A stretch of DNA of 64,000 nucleotides from JANOBD01 sp031411495 (GTDB lineage Bacteria > Planctomycetota > Phycisphaerae > Tepidisphaerales > Tepidisphaeraceae), in contig JANOBD010000013.1 in NCBI GenBank assembly GCA_031411495.1, positions 1-64,000 on the forward strand. Reading direction: 5' to 3'. The stretch's first letter is position 1. Every line of letters begins with the position of its first letter. Below the pieces are notes generated by a model. The model saw nothing but the letters and a program-made list of their open reading frames with translations, was not told where the DNA came from and did no database searches. This document shows, in pieces, positions 32,641 through 42,369 of the stretch. Position numbers and translations under genes: made by a program.

Positions 32641-33969
32641 GTGTCTTCGTATCGCGTGCTGATCATCGCCGAAAACTGCAACCCCGAGTGGACGAGCGTC
32701 CCCCTGGTGGGGTGGTCGCACTACCAGGCGCTGGCACGGGTGACGGATGCGCACCTGGTGACACAGATTCGCAATCGCGACGCACTGGTTCGCGCGGGGT
32801 TGGTCCAGGGCAAAGACTTCACCGCGATCGATACCGAAAAGATTGCCGGGCCGGCTCATAAGCTTGGCGAGAAACTTCGCGGCGGGGCGGGGAAGGGGTG
32901 GACTACCAAGATGGTCTTCAACCTCTTCGGGCGAACGTATTTCGAATGGCTGCTGCGGAACCAGTTCGGGCCACGCGTGCGCGCCGGCGAGTTCGACATC
33001 GTCCACCAGCTCACGCCGCTCTCGCCGACGCTGCCGGCGAAGTTCGCGACGGTGTGTCGCCGCGCCGGCGTCCCGTTCGTGTGGGGGCCGATCAACGGCG
33101 GCCTGCCCTGGCCCAGAGGATTCGGCGGCGCGATTCGCCAGGAACGCGAGTGGCTGAGCAAGCTGCGCGGGCTGTACAAAACCCTGCCCGGCTATCGATC
33201 GACGCGCCGCGACGCGAGCGCAATCCTGATCGGATCGATCAATACGTTTCAGCAGATGCCCGCGAAGTATCACGGCAAGTCCCTCTACCTCCCGGAGAAC
33301 GCGATCGATCCCGCCCGCTTCGACAAAAAAGGGGTCATTTCTCTTTTTGAAGAAAAGAGAAACGACCGCTTTTCTTCCGGCCCGCTGCGCGTGTGCTTTC
33401 TGGGACGGCTGGTGCCGTACAAGGGGGCGGACATGCTGCTCGACGCGTGCGAGCCACTGCTTCGCGAAGGAAAACTTCAACTCGACCTGATCGGCGACGG
33501 ACCCCAGCGCGCCGCCCTGGAAGCGATCATCGCGGCCCGCGCGATCCCGCATGTGAATCTGCTCGGCAACGTCCCGCACGATCAACTCGCTTCCACGCTG
33601 GCGACCTATCACGTTCTCGGCTTTCCCAGCATCCGCGAGTTCGGCGGCGCGGTTGCGCTCGAGGCGATGGCACTCGGCGTCGTCCCGATCGTCCCGAACT
33701 ACGGCGGACTCGGCGAACTCGTTTCTCCGGCAACCGGATTCCTCATCGAAATGGGCTCGCGTGAGCAAATCGTCGAGCGGTTCCGTACCACGCTCGACTC
33801 GGTCGTCCGGAACCCAGCCGTCTTGCACGAAAAGTCGGCGGCCGGCGTGGAACGCGTGAATCGACACTTCACCTGGGATGCGAAGGCGCAGTGCGTCCTG
33901 CGCGTGTACGATTGGTTGCTCAAAGGTAAAGTCAAACCGGAGTTGCCAATTCCGATTGCTGACGGTTGA
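32641..33969 (+). CDS. Family 4 glycosyltransferase with in-frame palindromic insert
   Basis: The GTG at 32641 (SSYRVLIIAENCN follows) gives a 442-residue GT-B enzyme. The N-terminal domain includes DIVHQLTPLSPTLPAKFA and PFVWGPINGGLPWPRGF. The C-terminal nucleotide-sugar domain begins at LRVCFLGRLVPYKGADMLLD and holds the EFGGAVALEAMALGVVP signature with the Glu residues that bind the donor. Between the two, DKKGVISLFEEKRNDRF is encoded by an A/T-rich palindrome (33325-33373) absent from relatives as I know them. The 3' end almost overlaps the deacetylase gene, suggesting joint glycan synthesis. Confidence 0.92.
   Translation: MSSYRVLIIAENCNPEWTSVPLVGWSHYQALARVTDAHLVTQIRNRDALVRAGLVQGKDFTAIDTEKIAGPAHKLGEKLRGGAGKGWTTKMVFNLFGRTYFEWLLRNQFGPRVRAGEFDIVHQLTPLSPTLPAKFATVCRRAGVPFVWGPINGGLPWPRGFGGAIRQEREWLSKLRGLYKTLPGYRSTRRDASAILIGSINTFQQMPAKYHGKSLYLPENAIDPARFDKKGVISLFEEKRNDRFSSGPLRVCFLGRLVPYKGADMLLDACEPLLREGKLQLDLIGDGPQRAALEAIIAARAIPHVNLLGNVPHDQLASTLATYHVLGFPSIREFGGAVALEAMALGVVPIVPNYGGLGELVSPATGFLIEMGSREQIVERFRTTLDSVVRNPAVLHEKSAAGVERVNRHFTWDAKAQCVLRVYDWLLKGKVKPELPIPIADG
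33325..33373. repeat. Palindromic element inside the glycosyltransferase gene
   Basis: GGTCATTTCTCTTTT (33333-33347) faces AAAAGAGAAACGACC (33353-33367) with a single mismatched pair and a five-base loop; an outer A6/T4 pair extends it. The element is AT-rich in a GC-rich gene and is read through in frame, adding about 16 residues to the linker between the two GT-B domains. Confidence 0.75.
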
Positions 33970-33980
33970 ACGGATGGTGC

Positions 33981-34883
33981 ATGGGTCTCACGTCGTGGAC
34001 AACCCGCTATCGACAGATCGACCGGCCCACCTGGCGCGGCCGGGCCCGTCATGCCGCAATTGCGACGCTCGCTGCCGGCTCGCGACTTACCGGGTCGATC
34101 GAGTCCGCGCTGAAGCGTCCACGCGTCCAATTCATTTATCTCCATCACGTTTTCGAGGATGAAGTCGATTCGTTTCGAGCTCTGATCCGCACGCTCACCT
34201 CGAAGATGAAGCCGATCGATTACAGCGAAGGCGTGGAGCGCGTGCTCTCGAACCGAATCGATCGCCCATTCATTACGTTCAGTTTCGACGACGGTTTCAA
34301 GAACTGCACCGCAGCGGCGCGGATCCTCGAAGAGTTCGGCGCGCGGGGCTGCTTTTTTGTCTGTCCGAAGGTGATTGGTGAACGAGATCTGCCAAACCTC
34401 GAGCAGTTTGCCAGGGAGAGACTGCACCTGCCGCCGATCGAGTTTATGAACTGGACCGATCTCGAAGGGATCCTCAAGCGCGGACACGAAATCGGGAATC
34501 ACACGACGTCGCATTACAACCTTGCCCGCGACCTGAAGAGTCCCGACTCCGCCGATTCGCAGATGCAGGAGGAAATCGCAGACGCTGCCGAATTGCTGCG
34601 GAGCCGGCTGGGTTGCTCGGTCCGGCACTTCGCGTGGCCGTACGGCCACTTCGGCGCGATCACGCGCAAGGCACTCGACGTCGTTCGTGCCGCGGGCCAT
34701 CGGTCGATCGCGTCCGGCCAGCGCGGCGCGCACGTCGTCGGCGCCGACTCACCAGAACAACTCTGCATCCGTCGCGATCACGTCATCGCGGCATGGCCGC
34801 AGTCGCACGTGCTTTACCTGCTGGCCAAAAGCGCGCGGCGGGCCACCGCCGCCGACAATGAATGGCCCGACCAATTGCGTTAA
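33981..34883 (+). CDS. Polysaccharide deacetylase family protein (NodB homology)
   Basis: The 300-residue protein from the ATG at 33981 has the NodB fold: FITFSFDDGFKNCTAAARI with the catalytic DD pair, GHEIGNHTTSHYNLARD with the His metal ligands, and FAWPYGHFGAITRKALD. Such enzymes remove N-acetyl groups from glycans. There is no signal peptide, so it may act in the cytoplasm on a precursor. It starts 11 bases after the GT4 stop and ends 12 bases before the phosphatase gene: one glycan operon. Confidence 0.92.
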   Translation: MGLTSWTTRYRQIDRPTWRGRARHAAIATLAAGSRLTGSIESALKRPRVQFIYLHHVFEDEVDSFRALIRTLTSKMKPIDYSEGVERVLSNRIDRPFITFSFDDGFKNCTAAARILEEFGARGCFFVCPKVIGERDLPNLEQFARERLHLPPIEFMNWTDLEGILKRGHEIGNHTTSHYNLARDLKSPDSADSQMQEEIADAAELLRSRLGCSVRHFAWPYGHFGAITRKALDVVRAAGHRSIASGQRGAHVVGADSPEQLCIRRDHVIAAWPQSHVLYLLAKSARRATAADNEWPDQLR

Positions 34884-34895
34884 CCTCCCATCGCC

Positions 34896-35327
34896 ATGAC
34901 CAAACGCGTCCTGTTTCTCTGCACGGGCAACTACTACCGGAGCCGGTACGCCGAGGCACTCTTCAATCACCTCGCGAAGGAAGCGCAGCTCGACGCGGTC
35001 GCGGTGAGCCGCGGATTGAAAATCGACATGACCGGCCTCGTCGGAAGCGTCTCGAAATACACGATCGCCGCTCTCGAATCCCGCGGCATCCACCTCGACA
35101 CGCGTATGCCCGTTCCGCTCACCTACGGCGATCTGCAGAAATCCAATCTCGTGATCGCGCTCAAGGACGAAGAACACCGCCCGATGATCGACGCCAGTTT
35201 CCCCGGCTGGTCGGCCCGCGCGATCTTCTGGAACGTTCACGATATCGATTTTTCCGCGCCCGACGTTGCCCTCAAAGAAATCGAGGCGAACGTCCGGAAA
35301 CTGATCGACCAGATCGGGCATATCTAG
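34896..35327 (+). CDS. Low-molecular-weight protein-tyrosine phosphatase-like protein
   Basis: The 143-residue protein opens with VLFLCTGNYYRSRYAEALF, which contains the CX5R phosphatase loop (C-TGNYY-R). The acid loop near residue 115 reads WNVHDIDF rather than the usual DP, so the general acid may be the Asp in HDID. Bacterial LMW-PTPs often control exopolysaccharide synthesis by removing phosphate from tyrosine kinases, which fits the upstream glycosyltransferase and deacetylase genes. No BY-kinase is in the window. Confidence 0.88.
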   Translation: MTKRVLFLCTGNYYRSRYAEALFNHLAKEAQLDAVAVSRGLKIDMTGLVGSVSKYTIAALESRGIHLDTRMPVPLTYGDLQKSNLVIALKDEEHRPMIDASFPGWSARAIFWNVHDIDFSAPDVALKEIEANVRKLIDQIGHI

Positions 35328-35420
35328 CGATCCCGCGGGAATCTGCTTTGTGCCTCCGCAAGCCGATGTGCGCTGGAGTATTCAAGTGTTTCGCCGAAGT
35401 ACTTCGAATAACCTGCAAGG

Positions 35421-35897
35421 ATGTACTTCGCCCTGATCGTGATCGTGATCTCGCTGATCTGGTATTTCAGGTCGGCCACGGCGCGCGCCAATGACGAGTC
35501 GGAGATGTTCGCCGCCATCAAGTGCCGACGGTGTGGCTACGACATGCGCGCCACGCCTGATCGCTGTCCCGAGTGTGGCTCGCTTTCGATAAAGGCGCGG
35601 AGCGAGCGCTTGCAGAACGATTGGCCGACCGAGCCGATCGAGCCGCGCGTTCCGGACGCGCTTGAAAAATGGGTATCAATCTACACCGCAGAGACGGGAA
35701 TGGAGGCGACGCTGCTTCAACAACAGCTCGAAGCGCGCGGCGTAGCGTGCCGGATCGATTCGAACGCGAAGACGTACCTGCTCTCCGGCAGTTACACGCC
35801 GACCCATACCGTTCAGGAACTGGTCGTTCCCGAAGGAGACATCGAGCGGGCGCGGATGATCGTGCATCGGCTGCTGGAGACCAGCGATGCAGTGTAA
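35421..35897 (+). CDS. Membrane protein with zinc ribbon and DUF2007-like domain
   Basis: The 158-residue protein has an N-terminal membrane helix (FALIVIVISLIWYF), a zinc ribbon CRRCGYDMRATPDRCPECG at residues 35-53, and a C-terminal domain (about 88-155) like the DUF2007 signal-transducing fold (YTAETGMEATLLQQQLEARG). The CGYDxRAT zinc ribbon is common in planctomycete proteins of unknown role. It follows the phosphatase gene by 93 bases. Confidence 0.8.
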   Translation: MYFALIVIVISLIWYFRSATARANDESEMFAAIKCRRCGYDMRATPDRCPECGSLSIKARSERLQNDWPTEPIEPRVPDALEKWVSIYTAETGMEATLLQQQLEARGVACRIDSNAKTYLLSGSYTPTHTVQELVVPEGDIERARMIVHRLLETSDAV

Positions 35898-36470
35898 GGC
35901 ACCGTGGCGTGGCACGGTTGATCGTGCTCGACATCAATTCCAGGAAAACTCTTGCAGGCGAACTCGCTGCGCGGTTAGAGATGCGAAGTTTTTGGTTCCG
36001 GGTGCTTGTACGATAAGCAAAGGATGGCGAATGAGCTTTCGAGGACCTGGGCCACGCGGTTTTGTCACCCAGCCGGTCGCGGTGTTCCCGACTCGCGTCA
36101 GGAGTGGTCGCCGGATGCAACGAAATGCAAGGCTCTGCAACGCTTCTATCGAGCACGCAGGTCTGCCAATGACAATTGCTTGCGTACGATATCGGACGCG
36201 CAGCCGGGACGGCCGTGGCGTGAACACGCCAACCCCGGCACCGGACCTGAGTAGGAAAACCCAAAACTGCCACGCGGCAGGCGGAAACTGCAAAGATCGG
36301 TTACACTGTCGCGCCGGGCTTCCGACCGGGCAAGCCACTGCTGCCTCAGTCGGGCCCTGTTTTGGTCGATAGCTTTGAAAAGAGGATCCGTCGACAAACG
36401 TCGGGGGCGACTCCATTGTCCTCTTCAATCAGGACTTGAATAGAAAATCGTTTTTGCAGGATAGCGACTC
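35898..36470. other. Intergenic region upstream of ugd
   Basis: No frame here has protein character or a ribosome site. Near the right end, AAGAGGA (36378 region) and TCCTCTT (36418 region) can form the base of a hairpin in the presumed ugd leader. I see no recognised riboswitch or RNA gene. Confidence 0.5.
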
Positions 36471-37835
36471 ATGGATGTCACAATTATCGGTTGCGGTTAT
36501 GTCGGCCTGGTCACGGGTGTCTGTCTGGCGAGCATCGGGCACACCGTGCGCGGCGTCGAAAAGGACCTCAAGAAGCTCAAGACGCTTCAGAGCGGACATT
36601 GCCCGATCTTCGAACCCGGCCTTCAGGATCTGCTAAACGAGACCCTGGCCAACGGCTCGATCAGCTTCACCGAAAACGTGAAGGATGCCGTGAAGGAAGC
36701 CGAAGTGGTCTTCCTCTGCGTCGGCACGCCGCCCAAACCGGACGGCACCGTCGACATGAGCTACCTCGAAGGCGCTGGCAAAGAAGTGTGTGACGCACTG
36801 GCTCAACTCAAGACCGACTGGCTCGTCACGATCATCGTGAAGTCGACGGTCCCGGCAGGCACGAACCGAAAACTCTGGAACTTCCTCAAGCAGCAGGTTC
36901 CCGGCGCACACTACGCGGTCGTTTCGAACCCGGAGTTTCTCAAGGAAGGCACCGCCGTTCAGGACTGCCTGAACCCGGACCGAATCGTCATCGGCGGCGA
37001 ATCGACCGAAGCATTCCGGATGATGCGCCGCATGTACGACCCGCTCGTAAAGCGGGAAGAGAACTTCATTACCATGAACTGGGAAAGCGCCGAGCTGACC
37101 AAGTATGCCGCCAACAGCATGCTGGCCGCGCGCATCAGCTTCATGAACGAGCTCACCATCCTTTGCGAGTACTACGGAGCGGATGTTGAAGACATTCGCC
37201 GTGGCATGGGCACCGACTCGCGCATCGGCCCGGCATTCCTGCGGGCCGGATGCGGCTACGGCGGCTCGTGCTTCCCGAAAGACGTTGCCGCGATGGAGCA
37301 CATCTCCAAGCAGGCGGGTTACGAAAGCCTCTTCGTGAACGCGATCCAGACGATCAACGTGAACCAGAAGAAGCGTTTCGCGCAGAAGATCGCCGACAAG
37401 ATCGGGCGGGAGATCAACGGCGCGACGATCGCCGTCTGGGGCCTTGCGTTCAAGGCCGACACGGATGACATCCGCGAAAGTGCGAGCATCGACGTGATCC
37501 GATTCCTGGTCGACAAGGGCGCGAACGTGAAGGCGCATGACTACAAGGGCGCAGAGAACATGCGTGCGTACCTCAAAGACATCGCCGACCGGATCGAATG
37601 GTGTGCCGATCCGGTGACTGCGGCGGCGGGCGCGGACGCGATCGCGCTCTGCACCGACTGGCCGCAGTACACCACGCAGCCGTTCCGAAAGATCGCCGCC
37701 ACGATGAACAGCCCGATCATCTTCGACGGTCGTAACTGCCTGCACCGCGACGTGATGCGCGAAAACGGCTTCCAGTACTACCCGATGGGTCGGCCGCCGG
37801 TGGAGAAAGAACTCCGGCTGAAGTCACGGGTCTGA
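36471..37835 (+). CDS. ugd: UDP-glucose 6-dehydrogenase
   Basis: The enzyme oxidises UDP-glucose to UDP-glucuronate with two NAD+. The 454-residue protein has the NAD site GCGYVG at residues 7-12, VGTPPKPDG near 84, NPEFLKEG at 153-160, and the active-site Cys267 in CGYGGSCFPKD. The C-terminal UDP-binding region follows (VWGLAFKADTDDIRESAS). Its product is the substrate of the UDP-xylose synthase at 18778-19719. An intrinsic terminator follows at 37904-37934. Confidence 0.97.
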   Translation: MDVTIIGCGYVGLVTGVCLASIGHTVRGVEKDLKKLKTLQSGHCPIFEPGLQDLLNETLANGSISFTENVKDAVKEAEVVFLCVGTPPKPDGTVDMSYLEGAGKEVCDALAQLKTDWLVTIIVKSTVPAGTNRKLWNFLKQQVPGAHYAVVSNPEFLKEGTAVQDCLNPDRIVIGGESTEAFRMMRRMYDPLVKREENFITMNWESAELTKYAANSMLAARISFMNELTILCEYYGADVEDIRRGMGTDSRIGPAFLRAGCGYGGSCFPKDVAAMEHISKQAGYESLFVNAIQTINVNQKKRFAQKIADKIGREINGATIAVWGLAFKADTDDIRESASIDVIRFLVDKGANVKAHDYKGAENMRAYLKDIADRIEWCADPVTAAAGADAIALCTDWPQYTTQPFRKIAATMNSPIIFDGRNCLHRDVMRENGFQYYPMGRPPVEKELRLKSRV

Positions 37836-37903
37836 ACGACTCCGCTGGTGAACGAATCGCCAGGTGATAGACGGTTTTGAGATTGCGTGATTTGACAAGA
37901 TGA

Positions 37904-37934
37904 AGGTATCGGCCAGGATCGGCCGATACCTTTT
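37904..37934 (+). terminator. Terminator after ugd
   Basis: AGGTATCGGCC (37904-37914) and GGCCGATACCT (37921-37931) pair perfectly over 11 bases around a six-base loop, followed by TTT. It lies 69 bases past the ugd stop and 42 bases before the PEP-CTERM gene. Confidence 0.85.
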
Positions 37935-37975
37935 CGTTTGGTTTCACCGCTTTCCGACACTTCTGGGAGGCGAAA

Positions 37976-38599
37976 ATGCAGTCGCGAACCGTTTTGAGTG
38001 GGGTACTGGCGTTGTCGATTGGCGGGGCGGCATGGGGCGCGGAACTGGTCGTCAATGGCGGGTTTGAAGCTGAGCCGAACTTCGGCGCCGGTTTCGCCAA
38101 TGATGCCGGCTTCAGCGGGTTTACCGGAAATCAGGTTCCCGGTTGGACGATTGCCGCCGGCCACGCCCTCACCATTCACAACACCGTCTTCTATCCGACC
38201 ATAACGCCGACGTACTCGGCCAATCTTGACGGCGAAGGCTTCGGCGGAACGAACGCCGACTTCTACCAGGATGTCTCCGCAACGCTTGGGCAGCCTTATC
38301 AGGTCAGCTACGACTACCAAGGCTGGAATCAAAGCACGACGGTCTTCACCGTCTCGGTGACCGACCTCACGACCAGCACTGTCCTCTTCACGCAGGCCTC
38401 GCCTTGGCAGGCTGCGCTCGCGACGATCTCTGCACCGCTGGTGGGTACCGGAAATCCGCTGCGGCTGCGGATCATGGAAACGCCGACCGGATTCAACGAC
38501 AACGCATTCATCGTCGACAACTTCAGTATCCGCACCGTGCCCGAACCGGTGTCGGCCGGGCTGCTCGGCGTCGCGTTGCTCGCCCGACGCCTCCGCTGA
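37976..38599 (+). CDS. PEP-CTERM exported protein
   Basis: The 207-residue protein has a signal peptide (MQSRTVLSGVLALSIGGAAW) and ends with a PEP-CTERM sorting signal: VPEPVSAGLLGVALLARRLR, with the VPEP motif, a hydrophobic helix and a basic tail. The mature part starts ELVVNGGFE and resembles DUF642-like beta-sandwich proteins. Such proteins are processed by exosortase and often sit in exopolysaccharide matrices. The exosortase gene is not in this window. GGGAGG precedes the ATG. Confidence 0.88.
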   Translation: MQSRTVLSGVLALSIGGAAWGAELVVNGGFEAEPNFGAGFANDAGFSGFTGNQVPGWTIAAGHALTIHNTVFYPTITPTYSANLDGEGFGGTNADFYQDVSATLGQPYQVSYDYQGWNQSTTVFTVSVTDLTTSTVLFTQASPWQAALATISAPLVGTGNPLRLRIMETPTGFNDNAFIVDNFSIRTVPEPVSAGLLGVALLARRLR

Positions 38600-38610
38600 A
38601 CCATGAGCAG

Positions 38611-39150
38611 TCACATCAGCAAACGCACGAAGATGATCGCCAGGATGACGGCCGCAAGGTCGGCGATGAGTCCCGTTGCGACGGCGTGTCTCGTCCGTCG
38701 AATCCCCACGGCACCGAAGTAAACCGCGATCACGTAAAACGTCGTCTCGGTACTGGCGTAGATCGTGGCGCTGATCGCCGTGATCGGGCTGTTCACGCCG
38801 TACTTCGCTTTGGTCTCGGCCAGGATTCCCATCGAGCCGCTGCCGCTGAGCGGGCGCGCGAGGGTCATCGGCAGAATCTCCGGCGGGAAGCCGACCGCGG
38901 TCAGGGCCGGTCGAAGCGTCTCGGTCATTGCATCCATTGCACCGCTGGCGCGGAACATCGCGAACGCAAACAGGATCGCGATCAGGTAAGGGATGATTGT
39001 AACCGCGGTGCTGAATCCCTCCTTCGCTCCGACCACGAACGATTCGTACACGCGCACGCCGCGGACGAGTCCGTAAATCGGAAAGAACACGATGACAACG
39101 GTGAGCAGCACGACGCCGCTGGAAGAAAGGAGCTGTCGGAAGAGTTCCAT
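38611..39150 (-). CDS. spmB: SpmB-like nucleoside-recognition membrane protein
   Basis: The 179-residue protein is close to Bacillus SpmB in length and layout: about five hydrophobic helices with GAKEGFSTAVTIIPYLIAIL, RPLSGSGSMGILAE and TETTFYVIAVYFG. In Bacillus SpmA and SpmB are needed for spore dehydration; planctomycetes do not form spores, so they probably transport a small solute. It follows spmA, 45 bases downstream on the same strand. Confidence 0.9.
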   Translation of the reverse strand: MELFRQLLSSSGVVLLTVVIVFFPIYGLVRGVRVYESFVVGAKEGFSTAVTIIPYLIAILFAFAMFRASGAMDAMTETLRPALTAVGFPPEILPMTLARPLSGSGSMGILAETKAKYGVNSPITAISATIYASTETTFYVIAVYFGAVGIRRTRHAVATGLIADLAAVILAIIFVRLLM

Positions 39151-39195
39151 AGTGATCTCGAATCAGAAGAACCAATTTGCGAAAACGTGGACCGC

Positions 39196-40173
39196 TCAGT
39201 CGATCGGAAGAGTCTGCGGCGTGCGGGCCTGTGCGCGTTCGAGCAGTTTGCATGTCACGATCGCGATCGCGAGTGAAACCCCCGTCGCAAGAAGGATCGG
39301 CCCCATGATCGCGCCGATGCGCGGTCCCATCAGGCCGACGAGCGACGGGCTGGGCAGCAGGGTGACCCCGGCGGTGTTGATTGCCAGCAGCATCACCATC
39401 GCGTTGGTCGCGGTGTCCTTCGTCGGGTTGAGCTTCTGAAGTTCCTGCATCGCCTTGATGCCGATCGGCGTCGCCGCGTTGCCCAGCGCGAGCATGTTCG
39501 CGGCGACGTTGAGCGCGATCAGTCCAAGCGCCGGCGAGTCTTTCGGAAGATCGGGGAAGAGTGGTCGGAGGACAGGCTGAATGATCTTCACGAGAAAGCC
39601 GACCAGTCCGGCCTCTTCGGCGATCTTGAGCAGTCCAAGCCAGAGCGCGAGCCCGCCGACGAGTGAGAGCGCCACTTCAAACGCCTTCTGCGCGAACGTG
39701 ACTGCCGCCTCGTTGATGGCCTTGAGCTTCACGAAACGAACGGGGGGAAAACTGACGGACGTCGTCACCGGACCGCTGAACGCGCCCGCCGGCGGGAGCG
39801 CCTCTGACGTCGTCCCGACCAGCGCCTTGTTGTCAGGATCGTGAAAGACGCGCGCGCTCGCGAGCGGCGCCGGCAGATAGGCGGAGACGAACTGAAGCTG
39901 CGTCTGATTGCCGGCCCTCACAACAACGGCGTCGAAGCTGTCGTCGTCGATCTTTGTTTTGGCGCGCTTGAAGAACGGCTTCCAGCCGTCATCGGGAATC
40001 GTGACGTGCACCTTCTCGGTCGGATCATTGGACGCCGCGATCGGCGGCCAGGTGACCTGCACCGTCAACGGCACGCCGTTGTTGTAAACATTGTGATAGA
40101 GGTCGGAGCAGTCCTTGCCGATCGCGAAGAGAAAACTGATGAGGATCAGCCCTGCCCAGATGTAATTCATCAT
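39196..40173 (-). CDS. spmA: SpmA-like membrane protein with long extracytoplasmic insert
   Basis: From the ATG at 40173 (AAAGGA eight bases upstream) the protein is 325 residues, about 130 more than Bacillus SpmA. The first helix (MMNYIWAGLILISFLFAIGK) is followed by an insert of about 120 residues (for example WKPFFKRAKTKIDDDSFDAV) before the usual continuation FEVALSLVGGLALWLGLLKI and the motif ANMLALGNAATPIGIKAM. The insert has no helices and mixed beta-like stretches, so it likely forms an extracytoplasmic domain. Upstream in-frame codons are rejected because they overlap the divergent promoter region. Confidence 0.9.
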   Translation of the reverse strand: MMNYIWAGLILISFLFAIGKDCSDLYHNVYNNGVPLTVQVTWPPIAASNDPTEKVHVTIPDDGWKPFFKRAKTKIDDDSFDAVVVRAGNQTQLQFVSAYLPAPLASARVFHDPDNKALVGTTSEALPPAGAFSGPVTTSVSFPPVRFVKLKAINEAAVTFAQKAFEVALSLVGGLALWLGLLKIAEEAGLVGFLVKIIQPVLRPLFPDLPKDSPALGLIALNVAANMLALGNAATPIGIKAMQELQKLNPTKDTATNAMVMLLAINTAGVTLLPSPSLVGLMGPRIGAIMGPILLATGVSLAIAIVTCKLLERAQARTPQTLPID

Positions 40174-40381
40174 ACGGCGTTCCTTTCGGGCGTCGCATTG
40201 TGCTGGGTCGAGCGGCGGATGCGAAAAGCGCACGAGATACTCGACGGGTCTGATCGGTTCCCCACGTAGGGAGGCGCCGATTCCGGCAGCCAGAATTGTC
40301 ACTTTGACAATCCGTTCGGACGTCGCTCCCATCGAATGATTGAGTTTGTCATCTGCTTTGCTTACTGTGTAAGCAATACTT

Positions 40382-42008
<1,627 letters not shown>

Positions 42009-42010
<2 letters not shown>

Positions 42011-42110
42011 TGAATCATTGGTGATGGATCATTAATGATGAATGATGATGGTTCAGTTCATACGAACCCGTCATCCATCAATGATCATCCATCATGAATT
42101 ATCTCCCGTC
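42009..42110. repeat. Inverted repeat of GATGAATC/GATGATGG words
   Basis: The left side has gatggatcattaatgatga and atgatgatgg; the right side has ccatcaatgatcatcc and atcatgaattatc. They form an imperfect AT-rich hairpin between convergent genes, starting at the stop codon of the sigma-54 activator and running into the last codons of the small gene at 42099. Confidence 0.7.
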
Positions 42111-42359
42111 GCGATCTCGCGGATCTCCTGGCGGGAAATTCACGTCGTACTGCATCACTTTACGAACGTACGCAACGGGGTCCAACGCCTGCAACGCAGC
42201 GAAATAGAGCAGGTCGATCGATCCTTCCACGACGCCGCTCGTGCGATCGATCACGCGGATCTCCAGGCCGATCTCGACGAGACGTTGTGCCGCCTCGTCA
42301 ATCTTGTCGACCCAGACTTCCTGGATCGTGATCACCACGTCGGCTATTTCGGCGTCCAT
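42099..42359 (-). CDS. Small protein, possibly of the I9-like inhibitor fold
   Basis: From the ATG at 42359 the protein is 86 residues (MDAEIADVVITIQEVWVDKI start). The pattern VVITI, then a helix IDEAAQRLVEIGLEIRVID, then VVEGSIDL recalls small planctomycete and actinobacterial proteins of the peptidase-inhibitor I9-like fold sometimes mislabelled aldolase; this is a weak resemblance. It starts ten bases after the stop of the inositol-phosphatase gene, so they are one transcript. Confidence 0.6.
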   Translation of the reverse strand: MDAEIADVVITIQEVWVDKIDEAAQRLVEIGLEIRVIDRTSGVVEGSIDLLYFAALQALDPVAYVRKVMQYDVNFPPGDPRDRDGR

Positions 42360-42369
42360 CAAATCTCCG

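Noticed and set aside
32458..33867. Minus-strand frame of 469 codons
   Set aside because: Antisense to the GT4 gene, whose motifs are clear; the minus product has no domain pattern.
35934..36428. Minus-strand frame of 164 codons in the ugd upstream gap
   Set aside because: Mixed composition, no motif, no ribosome site; likely chance opening.
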